DNA of 57,931 nucleotides from Oscillospiraceae bacterium (lineage in GTDB: Bacteria; Bacillota; Clostridia; Oscillospirales; Oscillospiraceae): assembly GCA_015067725.1 (NCBI GenBank), contig SVLX01000014.1:1-57931 (forward strand), written 5' to 3'. Position 1 is the stretch's first letter. Each line of letters begins with the position of its first letter. The notes under the pieces were generated by a model. It was not told the DNA's origin, did not search any database, and worked only from the letters and a program-made list of their open reading frames with translations. The position numbers and the translations under genes are program-made. This document shows, one piece after another, positions 41,601-50,991 of this stretch.

Positions 41601-44600
41601 TTACAGTTCCATGCCGGTCCGATGGTAGAAGACCTGAAGCTCCTTCAGTTCGGCTTCGGTCAGACCCATGTCGGCCATGGCGGTCATGAACTTCTCGCTG
41701 ACTTCGGTATTCTCGCCCAGACGGGCACCCTTGGCCACCAGAGCCTCGGCTTCCTGCTGAACGAAGTCGGCGGTTTCCTTGCCCAACTTCAGGGTATCGG
41801 TGTCCATGGTGGCAATCAGTTCCTGATAGCAGTCCATGGAGAAACGGTAGAAGTCGTCGAATTCCTTACCGGGCAGAGCGGCCTCCAGCTTCCGGAACAG
41901 GAAGTAGGCCAGCAGACCGCCCTCCACCATCCGCTTGTCTTTGGGCAGGAGGAACTGCTTCATGGCATCGGTCAGTGCGGCCAGATTCCGCTCCGTGCCG
42001 CCCTTGATCCGGATGACCCAGGTGCCGTCGGCCTTGGCGTAGAGCCGGCGGGCCTTCATCATATGGACCATCTTGGCGGGGCGCAGACGCTGAATCAGCG
42101 TGGCGTTGAAGGACAGAATCTGGTTGCCCCATGCACGGAAGTGGTTTTCCAGGGTGTCCCGAACCTCAATATACATGGGCATATGGGCATAGAGGACACG
42201 GTGGGCAGCTTGCCAGGCCAGTTCCTCGGTGGTGCGGGGAGTCTCCAGAATGCCGCCGTAAGTCAGGCTGACATCTTTAGAAATATTACCCAGCGTTCTG
42301 CCGTGCTGAATGGCCACCGCCTCAGCCAGCTGCTTGCCCATGGGCAGCATGCCGGTCTTGGCATCGGGCTGGCAGGCAAAGAGGTCAAAACGGTCCCATG
42401 CAATGGACTTATCGCAGTTGACCCGGCGGATGACCCAGCCATAGGGGGTATTTTCGCTGTACAGCACACCCAGCTCCCGGGCTTCATCGATAATCTTGTC
42501 CATTTCCAGACGACGCTGACCTTCGTGGCTGACTTCGCCGGTGACGGGGTCTTTCTGCCGGGGGTCGGCGCTCTGACAGGTGATGGCGGGGTATTTGCTC
42601 CAGCCGATGCGCTCGGTATAAGAGGCGCCGGTTTCGGCGGAGACAGTACGGGTCAGGTCGGGGGACAGGCTGTGCAGACCACTGCCGGGGTCTCTCAGGG
42701 CGGCTTCGTAGTATTCTTCCCAGGACTTCAGAGCGCTGAGCCGATAGACCTCAAAGGGGGCGGCAAGCTGATACATCCGGATGGTGCCGGTGTCGTCAGA
42801 GGCAAAGACCTGAGGACTCTTGCCGGGGAAGGCGTTGCCAATGGCAGTCTTCAGAGCCTCAATAATCTGCTTGCCCTGGTCGTTGCCGTTGAGCGAGGCG
42901 GGGTAGACCACATAGATATGGTCAGGGGAGATATTGCCATTGAACTGGGGAATACTGGTGGCGGCCAGCTTTTCCACGATCTTTTCGGCGGTCTTTTCAT
43001 AGGGCATTCTGGCTTGCAGTTCAGCGAACATGGTCTCAATGGAGACATTGAGCATGGGAGGAAGCTGGGTGGCCATGAACTGATCGAAGACCACACGGGC
43101 GGGGACAGCCACATCGGAGATCAGCAGACGGATGGAATCGCCGGCGGTGGAGGTGACCAGATTATCCGGCACATTAAGCCAGGCCGCGGGGTCAGTAAAG
43201 AAGTTATCCACCAGAAGGGCACGAATCTTTGTGGCGCTGAGGTTGGTCACAGTGGCATCTGCCTGTGCTTTCAGCCAGTTGTAGGCGGAGTCGTCGATGG
43301 CGGCGATATTGACCTCGGTTCTGCCGTCCCGGGCGGTGGTGAACTGCTGGAAGGAGTTCATCTTGTCGCCCAGACCACGGTAAGCGCCGGTGAGGGCGGC
43401 CAGAATATGACCGAAAGCCCGGAGTTCATCAGCCAGCATGGCGGCGGGCTCCAGAATCAGCTCCCGCAACTTGCCATGGTTACCCAGCGCAAAGCGACGG
43501 CGCTCATCATCGATTCGGGACTTGACCCAGGCTTCATAGGCGACCGTCCACTGACCGGCCTGAGCGGTATAAAGGTCCTTTTTCAGAATGGATCTGAGGA
43601 GGCCTCTGCGGGTATCGAGAATGGTCTGCTTGGCGGCCTTCAGCTCTTTTTCGGTAGCTTCGGGGGTCGTCCAGCCACGGTACAGCTTACCTTCGGCAGT
43701 CTTGCCGTCGCAGAGGTTGCGGAGCATGGCTTCAATGCCCATGCCGTGGTCATCACCCACGGGGGTGAAGTTACCCTTATAGAGGTTGAAGAATGCCAGA
43801 GGGCCATCGGTCTGCACAAAGTCCTGCACCGCTTTCCGGTACTGGGCAAAGAGCTCCTTCAGCTTATCTGCCAGCTTCTTCATGGTGTCCAGAGAGGTCT
43901 TGTTCTTGATGACATTTTCAGTCATCTGGAGGATGGCGGCATTGTCACACTTGCCCTCCAGAATGTCCTCCCACTCGGGGGGATTCTGACTCAGGTCTGC
44001 GGCATAAGCAAACGCACCGTTGTGAACGATGTCCAGCACACCCATGAGGGGGGCCATAATGGTTTTGGCGGCGGCAGTGCCTTCTACAGCGTTCATGTAG
44101 TCCTTTTCGCCACAGAAGGGCAACAGGGTCTCGCCATGGGCCTTAAGCTCGGCTCTGGCTTCTTTGCTGACGGGAGCAAGCCCCAGTTTGCCACAGACCT
44201 TGGCCACAGTATAAGCACGGACGATCCGCTCCGGGGCAGAGGCCTCGGCAAAGCCCACGGCGGCATAAGCCCGGGGACGGTCATGGTTGTGCTCAGGATG
44301 TTCGGCACCCTTGGTGGCGGGGTCACTATAGAGCCGGTCGCCCTGATGCTTCAGGGCATTGTCCATGAAGGACTCCACGGAGAATTGCCCCTTGTCGCTC
44401 TGAATCTCGCCCAGAATGCTGACCAGGAATTCGGCAATGGTCTCCATAGCGGTGGTGGAAGCCTCATTGGATTCGGGCTGGGTGCTGCCCACCAGATAGG
44501 GGATACGGAAGAAACCATCGGAGATGGAAACTTCGGGATTGGCGGCGTTGTTGAAGCTGAAGGTTTCGGGACTGCCACTGCGCATGGCCATGCCCTGATA

Positions 44601-45368
44601 GTAGTCCAGCTCTTTCAGAGAGGCATAGCCATTGGCATAGAGCTCATGGGCATAAACGGGGTCGAGACCGGAGAGGGTATCGGGCAGGTACAGCAGGGCA
44701 TTGACGTGGAATCTTCTGTTATTGCCCATGGCACTTTTAATGATGGCGGGCATTTCCAGGAATGCGCCGCTGCAGGTGCCACCGCAGACACTGCCGATCA
44801 CATAGACCTCATAGCAGTCGTTGGCGTTGGGGGACAGGTGTTCCATCTTATCGGTGACCAGATCGGTGATTCTGCCGGCGATGAGCTTATCTACACCCAG
44901 ACTGCCAGGTTGCTGGTCGTGAATCTTGAATTTGCCGATGAGACGTCTACGGCCGGAGCCGGGGCCTTCAAGGTCACCCAAATGAACGCCGTCCACCATG
45001 AACCGCTTGTGGGCCAGGGCGCGGTGACCGGGTTTGTGCCAGCGGTCATTGGCGCCCGGTAGGGTGATGATTTGAATCTCGCTTTCGGTCAGGTACTTGG
45101 CCTGCCCAAACTCAAGCCAGTCGGCATCAATGCCGAGGAAAGAGATATATTTGGGCCAGGTGGGCTTCAGGGTTTTGGAAATCACGCCCTTGACATGGTC
45201 AATGGTGCGGATACCGGTACCACCCAAGCCAATGAGGATGGTGCGCCCGGCGGTGCGGGGTTCTAAGTTGGCCTCGGTGCCATAAAGCGCGCCTTTGGAG
45301 GCATCGATGGTGTCTGCGGCCAGCAGGATGGGGTAATCTTTGGTGGCGAAGTCTCTCATGTTTGGCAT
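41601..45368 (-). CDS. Large tubulin-like protein
   Basis: 1255 residues. The N-terminal third has the features of tubulin/FtsZ-type nucleotide binding: an N-terminal ILIGLGGTG (44-52) and a tubulin-signature-like loop CGGTCSGAFLEMP (195-207, for GGGTGSG). This matches the 'Tubulin_like' families of large prokaryotic proteins that lie beside predicted GTPases and vWA proteins. The remaining 850 residues are mostly helical with no recognised domain and no membrane segment. Predicted to be a GTP-binding, possibly polymerising, scaffold; polymerisation is unproven. The ribosome site is a consensus aggaggt. Confidence 0.75.
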   Translation of the reverse strand: MPNMRDFATKDYPILLAADTIDASKGALYGTEANLEPRTAGRTILIGLGGTGIRTIDHVKGVISKTLKPTWPKYISFLGIDADWLEFGQAKYLTESEIQIITLPGANDRWHKPGHRALAHKRFMVDGVHLGDLEGPGSGRRRLIGKFKIHDQQPGSLGVDKLIAGRITDLVTDKMEHLSPNANDCYEVYVIGSVCGGTCSGAFLEMPAIIKSAMGNNRRFHVNALLYLPDTLSGLDPVYAHELYANGYASLKELDYYQGMAMRSGSPETFSFNNAANPEVSISDGFFRIPYLVGSTQPESNEASTTAMETIAEFLVSILGEIQSDKGQFSVESFMDNALKHQGDRLYSDPATKGAEHPEHNHDRPRAYAAVGFAEASAPERIVRAYTVAKVCGKLGLAPVSKEARAELKAHGETLLPFCGEKDYMNAVEGTAAAKTIMAPLMGVLDIVHNGAFAYAADLSQNPPEWEDILEGKCDNAAILQMTENVIKNKTSLDTMKKLADKLKELFAQYRKAVQDFVQTDGPLAFFNLYKGNFTPVGDDHGMGIEAMLRNLCDGKTAEGKLYRGWTTPEATEKELKAAKQTILDTRRGLLRSILKKDLYTAQAGQWTVAYEAWVKSRIDDERRRFALGNHGKLRELILEPAAMLADELRAFGHILAALTGAYRGLGDKMNSFQQFTTARDGRTEVNIAAIDDSAYNWLKAQADATVTNLSATKIRALLVDNFFTDPAAWLNVPDNLVTSTAGDSIRLLISDVAVPARVVFDQFMATQLPPMLNVSIETMFAELQARMPYEKTAEKIVEKLAATSIPQFNGNISPDHIYVVYPASLNGNDQGKQIIEALKTAIGNAFPGKSPQVFASDDTGTIRMYQLAAPFEVYRLSALKSWEEYYEAALRDPGSGLHSLSPDLTRTVSAETGASYTERIGWSKYPAITCQSADPRQKDPVTGEVSHEGQRRLEMDKIIDEARELGVLYSENTPYGWVIRRVNCDKSIAWDRFDLFACQPDAKTGMLPMGKQLAEAVAIQHGRTLGNISKDVSLTYGGILETPRTTEELAWQAAHRVLYAHMPMYIEVRDTLENHFRAWGNQILSFNATLIQRLRPAKMVHMMKARRLYAKADGTWVIRIKGGTERNLAALTDAMKQFLLPKDKRMVEGGLLAYFLFRKLEAALPGKEFDDFYRFSMDCYQELIATMDTDTLKLGKETADFVQQEAEALVAKGARLGENTEVSEKFMTAMADMGLTEAELKELQVFYHRTGMEL

Positions 45369-45423
45369 AGGGTTTACCTCCTGTTGTCTCGTTTATTTCA
45401 CTGCGCAGGATAATCTTTGATGT

Positions 45424-45449
45424 TCCCCCCTTAGTTGGCAGGGGGGATA
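45424..45449 (-). other. C6/G6 hairpin between the vWA and tubulin-like genes
   Basis: CCCCCC and GGGGGG form a stem around a ten-base loop in the 116-base gap. No T-run follows on the minus strand (aacatcaaag), so it may tune rather than end transcription. The rest of the gap has no gene. Confidence 0.5.
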
Positions 45450-45484
45450 TTCACCGGGTGTGCCGGTTGATGTGCATAGGGGAA

Positions 45485-48019
45485 TCAGACCCGCAGGGTG
45501 ATGTCCAGAGGGTAGCCGTTGTGGGGCTGCTCAACCCGGATGACCACTTTGCCGGAGACCATCTTGAACTTGCCGGTGCGGTTGCCGCCGTTATAGGAGA
45601 CCGTGACCTTGGGGTCATTCTTGGGTACCTCAGCCAGAATGCAACCTCTGGAGCTGAAAATGCCACGCATCTCAATTTTGTCAAATGCGGTGCCGGTGGG
45701 GATGGCACTGCTGAAATAGTCGCTGTCGCCACTCATCATGGGGCGGACGGCAATGAGTAAATCCTTCAGGAGGAAGCTGCGCTTACTGCCCAGACGGGTA
45801 TTGGCGCGGATGTTGAGCTGTTCGATTCTGGCGGATTTATAGGTATCGGGCTCTTCAATGGTAATGGTCCAGTTGCCCTTGACCTTCTTGTTGGCAATGA
45901 GGAACAGCACCGCCAGCACGATGACCACGATAATGGCCGCAATAATGGCAATCCAAATCCAGTTTTCCGCCCACCAGATGGCCTTGCCGGAGACCACCTT
46001 AACATTGAGGGCGGCTTCTTTATCTTCCACGCCATCGTTGATGCGGAAAGTGACCTGGGTCTCGCCTTTGGCTGTGGGGTCAATGGTCAGGATGCTGCCG
46101 GACAGGGAGAAGGAGACCAGTTCGCTGTCCGTGCAGGCGGCATCGGAGAAGGTCAGGTCGAAGCCATCGGGGTCATAGAAGAACTCCATCAGGTCGATGG
46201 TGGAGGTGGTGGCGGGCACTTCCTGCCAGGAGAAGCTGTCAATCCACAGCTCCACCTGAGGCAGTTCGTGATTTTCCACAGGGCGGTTTTCCACGGTAAC
46301 GGTAAGGGGCAGACGCAGGGGCTCGGTCATGTCCTCGTCCTGTGCGGTCAGCTCCAGCTCATGGGTGCCGGGGGTCATGCCGGTATCCAGATAGAGATAG
46401 TTCTGCTCGTCAATGGTATACTTGAACTGGAGATTCCGGTCGCTGGTGCAGGTCAGGGTGTAGGTCAGCTCGTCCCGGTCGGGGTTGGCGATATACCGGC
46501 TCAAATCCACCTTGGGGAACTGGCTGTTGACATAGCCGGTCATGGACTCCATGGGGCTCTTGATGATTTCGCAGTTCAGGTTTTCGGTGGAGTAGTACAG
46601 GGGATTGGAGTACTTGACACCGTTGCGGAACATGGTATCCTTCAGCTCAGCCTGAACGGAGAACGCGCCACTGCCCACGGTGCCCAGAGGAAGCTGGAAG
46701 GTATAGCAGTTATCGCCGACCTCCATGGTGAACTCCTGCGGGATGCCGGTGACGGTATCGGTGACAATGAGCTTGGGCTGATTCTTCTGGTAATAATTCT
46801 TGGCGGACAGGGCAACGCCATTATAAGTAAAGTAGGCATTAAAGGTGATGGTCTGATCTTTGCTCATGATCTGATTGCCGTCCAGAACGGGATTGGAGAG
46901 CAAGTCCAGATTCAATTCCTTCATGGAACAGTTGTACATGAGGATTTCCGCATTGGGGTCGCCGTAACTGCGGACGGTCCACTCGCCGGGGGTGGGGCAG
47001 ACCAGATTGATGCTGATGTAACTGCCGGGCTCAACGGAGGCCACAATGTTGGCTTCTTCGATGTCATTGGCGATGGTGCGGGTACTGCCGTCTTCGGGGT
47101 TGACCAGCTCCACCCGGGAGACACTGCCGCCGGTGACTACAATATTGGCCTGAGATGTCAGTTCTTCGATATTGACCGTGGTTTCTACCAGACCGGTATT
47201 ATCCGTGGTCAGTTGGTTGGTCATACCTTCGCCACGGGCCATGAAGCGGTTAAAAATGCTCATGAAGTATTCGCTGATCTGGGTGGCATTGGAGGCCTTC
47301 AACCAGCCGTCTTCGCCGGCACCGGTCTCGGTGGCCAGACGGGTCATGACCTTCCGGGCGCCCCAGTATTCGTTGTCATAGTCGTTGGCGCCGTCATAGT
47401 TCAGCTCGATGGTGAAAATGGGCCAGTTGTGGCTCTTGGCGGCGGTGATGGCGGCATCCACGCACTCCTGATTGTTGCTGATGCTGGTGGAGGACAGGCG
47501 GCCGTCGCTCATCAGCAGGATACCGGCATTGTTGTCGGCGGCACCGCTGACTTCCAGCAGGTCAACGGCGGCCAGAACCGCCATACCAATGGGGGTCAGG
47601 GTGGTACCGGCGGAGGCACTGCCCTTCTCCACGGCGGCGAGGGTATTGTCCTTGACCACGTCTCTGGCACTCAGGGTAGAGGCCTCCTGCAACGGGGTAA
47701 TGACATGGACACGGTTGCGGTCATGGGTGACCTGATATTTGGTGGAATAGGTATATGCGCCATTATCTTTATAACCGAAGGCAATGACACTGATGCGGGC
47801 GTTCTCCAGCGGGAGCATATCCACAAACATATTACAGGCATCCAGACACAGCAGTTCCGGGTCAGACTGTTCCAGTGAGCCGGAACAGTCCAGCACCAAT
47901 ACAAAGTCTGTGGTGGGATTGGTGGTATTTTCTTCGGCGGCTCTGGTGGGGGTGGGCAGTATAGCCAGACACAGCACCAGCGCCAGGGTAAGGCAGAGCA
48001 ATCTCAGGGTCTTTTTCAT
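45485..48019 (-). CDS. Surface von Willebrand factor A domain protein
   Basis: 844 residues. A signal peptide (MKKTLRLLCLTLALVLCLAILPTPTRA) precedes the vWA domain (about 38-255) with an intact MIDAS DCSGS at 44-48 and later TTLTPIGMA and LLMSDGRL. A beta-rich middle resembles Ig/cadherin-like repeats (ELTYTLTCTSDRNLQF, TQVTFRINDGVEDKEA). One transmembrane helix (about 686-709) is followed by a 130-residue cytoplasmic tail rich in strands. So a metal-dependent adhesion or recognition module faces out, and a possible signalling or anchoring tail faces in, towards the tubulin-like protein and GTPase. First gene of its operon. Confidence 0.85.
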   Translation of the reverse strand: MKKTLRLLCLTLALVLCLAILPTPTRAAEENTTNPTTDFVLVLDCSGSLEQSDPELLCLDACNMFVDMLPLENARISVIAFGYKDNGAYTYSTKYQVTHDRNRVHVITPLQEASTLSARDVVKDNTLAAVEKGSASAGTTLTPIGMAVLAAVDLLEVSGAADNNAGILLMSDGRLSSTSISNNQECVDAAITAAKSHNWPIFTIELNYDGANDYDNEYWGARKVMTRLATETGAGEDGWLKASNATQISEYFMSIFNRFMARGEGMTNQLTTDNTGLVETTVNIEELTSQANIVVTGGSVSRVELVNPEDGSTRTIANDIEEANIVASVEPGSYISINLVCPTPGEWTVRSYGDPNAEILMYNCSMKELNLDLLSNPVLDGNQIMSKDQTITFNAYFTYNGVALSAKNYYQKNQPKLIVTDTVTGIPQEFTMEVGDNCYTFQLPLGTVGSGAFSVQAELKDTMFRNGVKYSNPLYYSTENLNCEIIKSPMESMTGYVNSQFPKVDLSRYIANPDRDELTYTLTCTSDRNLQFKYTIDEQNYLYLDTGMTPGTHELELTAQDEDMTEPLRLPLTVTVENRPVENHELPQVELWIDSFSWQEVPATTSTIDLMEFFYDPDGFDLTFSDAACTDSELVSFSLSGSILTIDPTAKGETQVTFRINDGVEDKEAALNVKVVSGKAIWWAENWIWIAIIAAIIVVIVLAVLFLIANKKVKGNWTITIEEPDTYKSARIEQLNIRANTRLGSKRSFLLKDLLIAVRPMMSGDSDYFSSAIPTGTAFDKIEMRGIFSSRGCILAEVPKNDPKVTVSYNGGNRTGKFKMVSGKVVIRVEQPHNGYPLDITLRV

Positions 48020-48335
48020 CTTTAGTTTCTCCTTGATCTCTTTTTGGTGGGGGTAATTTGGGATGCCGATATCCTAACACCGGCTGAAGGGAAAATTTTT
48101 TCAGCAATGGGATTGATGGAGCGGCATCCGGGACGGGTTCGGAGCGAAAAGGGTATACTTTCCCATCATTTCTTTATTATAAACCATAATGGGGGAAATG
48201 TCTACTGGTTTTTTGGGGTGGGGGTGGAAAACCCCGAAAACCTGTGGTATCGGGGGAGCATATGGATGCCAAAGAGGAGAGCGGATTTTATTTCGGGGTG
48301 GGGAAGTTAGCATGGAGACTCCATACTATTACTAA
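48020..48335 (-). promoter_or_regulatory. Promoter and leader of the vWA/tubulin/GTPase cluster
   Basis: TAGACA (48199-48204), 17 bp, and TATAAT (48176-48181) on the minus strand give a start near 48169 and a leader of about 150 bases; the ribosome site gagaaac is weak. No gene is seen in the rest of this stretch, which also holds the 3' flank of the AbiH-like gene. Confidence 0.65.
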
Positions 48336-49445
48336 TTATGGTGTGTTTATGTCTACGAACCATGCATCGTGGACGATTTTGTTTCCATGAAATGGTATGA
48401 GATGGATTCTGTCTATATCTTCTTCATAAATACGTACACCCCCTTTACAAAGAGCATCACACTGATTCACTTTAAGCTCGAACAACTCTTCGGCGGAATA
48501 GACTGGAGTTTTCGTGTATACATAAATGAACAGATGGTGCTCTTTGCTATATCTTAGCCACTTGCAGATTTGCCTCCACAACCAAATATCGGATTTTCCA
48601 AGAGACGTGCCGTAGATATAGATAAAATCGCTGGAGGAAATTGACGACCGGACTGTTTTATAACTGTACGAGCCAGTGCGCTTTGGTTGGACTAGATGCT
48701 TTTTAATCAAACGTTGCATTTTCTTGCGTATTCTGAAGTGACTGTTTCTAATTTGCTTACGGTTACCAACGCCGCAAACCTGATGCTCACAATCACCATG
48801 CAAGTATTGAACAGATGAATTCAAAAGAAAGCCTGCATTGTTATATGGGGAGGTTAACAAGGGGGTTGCGGCAGAGTGAGCGGCTGAGAGATTGCTGATA
48901 CATTGTTCCAAAAGAGCGGTATAGTTTAACGACCAAAAGTTGACACTCCATTGCTCGTTGGAATGAGAATAGCAGAAATGCTGTATATCTTTCTTCTCGC
49001 CGTTCGTGATGTATTTTGCCGGATCGACGATCCATGATGCAAATTCCTGTAGCCCAAAGGAGGACAGTTGCTTTGTGCAAGTGTCACTGATTCTTTCGAG
49101 ATAATTTGACAGTTCCTTAAGAACATACTTAACCCCTTTCCAGTAGACATCTATGGGTCTGTACTTTTTGCTGTCTTTTCCAATGGAGGACATCAACCGT
49201 TTGAACTTAGAAGGGGTAAAATAGCTGGCGTATTCTCCTAGCCCCAGCTCAAAATCGCTCCACATACTATCCTTGTGCCACCGACTAGGCGTATTTTTTC
49301 TGATTGATTCAACAATAAGTCTTACTCCGGGACAATCGGGATGCGTTTTCGTGGGGGCAAGTAGATGGGTACGGAAATCGGAGTAGCTGGTTTTCAGACC
49401 TGCACCTAAATCGAATCCATTACCCATAAAAATAGTAATTTCCAT
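48336..49445 (-). CDS. AbiH-like protein (abortive-infection type)
   Basis: 369 residues; ATG 49445 is chosen because gggagagaat lies directly upstream, giving the N-terminus MEITIFMGNGFDLGAGLKTSY. The GNGFDL-GL-T-YSDF motif is the hallmark of AbiH-family proteins. A C-terminal FIYIYGTSLGKSDIWLW is another conserved segment (G-S-lg--D). In characterised systems AbiH limits phage multiplication; the mechanism is not known. The gene is noticeably AT-rich compared with its GC-rich neighbours, uses many rare AT-ending codons, and has its own promoter, which suggests recent horizontal gain. Confidence 0.85.
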   Translation of the reverse strand: MEITIFMGNGFDLGAGLKTSYSDFRTHLLAPTKTHPDCPGVRLIVESIRKNTPSRWHKDSMWSDFELGLGEYASYFTPSKFKRLMSSIGKDSKKYRPIDVYWKGVKYVLKELSNYLERISDTCTKQLSSFGLQEFASWIVDPAKYITNGEKKDIQHFCYSHSNEQWSVNFWSLNYTALLEQCISNLSAAHSAATPLLTSPYNNAGFLLNSSVQYLHGDCEHQVCGVGNRKQIRNSHFRIRKKMQRLIKKHLVQPKRTGSYSYKTVRSSISSSDFIYIYGTSLGKSDIWLWRQICKWLRYSKEHHLFIYVYTKTPVYSAEELFELKVNQCDALCKGGVRIYEEDIDRIHLIPFHGNKIVHDAWFVDINTP

Positions 49446-49483
49446 ATTCTCTCCCAATCTCATTTGTTACAAATGTCATTATC

Positions 49484-49624
49484 TGTACTTTTTGACACGA
49501 TTCGGCTTACTGACCGTCTGCACAAAAACCCAAGAAATAAAACGACAAATTTTGACATTTCATCTTGAAAAGCCGAAAGAGATATGATAATATGACAACT
49601 GTTTCTAGACTGTCAAAAAGTACA
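49484..49624 (-). promoter_or_regulatory. AbiH promoter framed by a 14-bp perfect inverted repeat
   Basis: TTGACA (49611-49616), 18 bp, and TATTAT (49587-49592) on the minus strand form the promoter. A perfect inverted repeat lies at 49484-49497 and 49611-49624: the upstream copy overlaps the -35 box and the downstream copy sits in the leader, 39 bases before the start codon. Two further TTTTGACA copies are at about 49550 and 49627. Confidence 0.65.
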
Positions 49625-49655
49625 CCTTTTGACACCCCACCCCCAAAACGCACCC

Positions 49656-49684
49656 AACGCCCGACTCAACCAGAGCCGGGCGTT
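49656..49684 (-). terminator. Probable terminator of the MoxR-vWA operon
   Basis: AACGCCCG (49656-49663) pairs with CGGGCGTT (49677-49684); the T-tract is poor (gggtgcgtttt), so confidence is moderate. Confidence 0.55.
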
Positions 49685-49710
49685 GTATCATTCTATTCCA
49701 TATCAAAATC

Positions 49711-50991
49711 CTACCCCGCCCCAGCCAGCTTCTTACAAGCCGCCGCCAGCGCACTCAGGGTACTGCAAGACACCATCTGGCACAAGCTCCCCATGGTCAC
49801 AATACTGCGCACATATTTCCACTTGTTCTCCGGGATGGGATTGAGCCAAATCACCTGCCCCGCCATCCGCCTGGCTTCCAACAGGGCGGCAATGGCTCTG
49901 GGCTGGTCAATGGTCTTGGTGTCCGAGAGAATCATCAGTGTGGTGGAGGCGTTGAGGACCGGCGGCGACTGGGTGAGAATCTTCTGCAGGGCCGTCCCCA
50001 AATCCGTACCCCGACCGTAAACGCCGGAATCCCGGACATAGTTGCGGAAAGAATCCATGTTCTGCAGGCTGAATGCATCGGCCTCAAAAATGTCCTCAGA
50101 GAACAGGTAAGTCCGGGAACTGTCCGCCACCTGATTCAGCGCCTGAATGAACCGCAGGGCAAACTCCGAAAACTGCATCATGGACCCGGATACGTCGCAC
50201 AGCAAGACCAAATGCCGCTTGCGGTTGCGCTTCCTCCGGTAAGCCAGTCGATAGAAACTGCCACCGGTCTCCAGCCCCTTGCGGATGGTGCGGCGGAAAT
50301 CCAGCATTCCGGTGTGACCGCCCCGCTTCTTCTTGGCGGACAGCTCACCATTGATTTGCTGGGCCACCTTCTGAATCAGGGATACGGCCTTGGGAATCTC
50401 CGTGTCCTTAAACTGAGAAATGTCCCGGAACAACAGACCCATCTCCGGGTCCATGCCCTCACAGCCGGTGCCCGCATCCTCCATCCGCATCTGCTGTTCC
50501 AAAATGGCCCGGGCAAAAACGGAATGGATGAAGTTGCCATAGAGATTGGGATTCCGGGCCAGATTCCCCCGGTATTTCTCCATAATCTCCTGCAGACGCT
50601 GGCGGGACTCCCGGGGCATGGCGGCATAGGCTTCCCGCTGGTCTTCGCTGAGATCAATGGGTTGACCGTTGAATTGCAGCTCCTGCTGTGCCTCCTGCCG
50701 TTTCTTGGTTTCTTCACATTCCCGCTGGTGCTGTTCTTTGGCTTGCTGGCGCATGGTTTCTTCTGAGACAAAGAAGCCATTGAATACCCGGTCAAAGGTC
50801 AGTTGTTCCTCCCGGGACTTGGCAAAGACGGTTCTGAGGGCAGTGCGCACCTGCTCTTTGTCGCTTAAGCCCAGAGCAATGAGAATGCGGCAGCCGTCGG
50901 CCGTCTCCTGGGGGCTGACCGGCAGACCTTCCAACCGGAGCATACGCCCAAAGAGGGCCATTTTCTCCAGATAAACCTGGGGGTCATCCAT
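49711..50991 (-). CDS. Cytoplasmic vWA domain protein (CoxE-like)
   Basis: 426 residues; ATG 50991 (cggaggg upstream) is chosen, giving an 8-base overlap with the MoxR stop. Residues 1-240 are helical with a Gln/Glu/Lys-rich stretch (80-105). The vWA domain follows at about 260-425 with MIDAS DVSGS (266-270), GRGTDLGTALQKIL and the strand-turn LMILSDTKTIDQP. Family: CoxE/ViaA-like vWA proteins, which work with MoxR or RavA AAA+ ATPases. The metal-dependent site is intact. Client unknown. Confidence 0.88.
   Translation of the reverse strand: MDDPQVYLEKMALFGRMLRLEGLPVSPQETADGCRILIALGLSDKEQVRTALRTVFAKSREEQLTFDRVFNGFFVSEETMRQQAKEQHQRECEETKKRQEAQQELQFNGQPIDLSEDQREAYAAMPRESRQRLQEIMEKYRGNLARNPNLYGNFIHSVFARAILEQQMRMEDAGTGCEGMDPEMGLLFRDISQFKDTEIPKAVSLIQKVAQQINGELSAKKKRGGHTGMLDFRRTIRKGLETGGSFYRLAYRRKRNRKRHLVLLCDVSGSMMQFSEFALRFIQALNQVADSSRTYLFSEDIFEADAFSLQNMDSFRNYVRDSGVYGRGTDLGTALQKILTQSPPVLNASTTLMILSDTKTIDQPRAIAALLEARRMAGQVIWLNPIPENKWKYVRSIVTMGSLCQMVSCSTLSALAAACKKLAGAG

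Noticed and set aside
41622..45062. 1146-codon open frame opposite the tubulin-like gene
   Set aside because: The Gly/His/Gln-rich composition is typical of an antisense shadow; there is no ribosome site or promoter, and the minus strand carries clear nucleotide-binding motifs.
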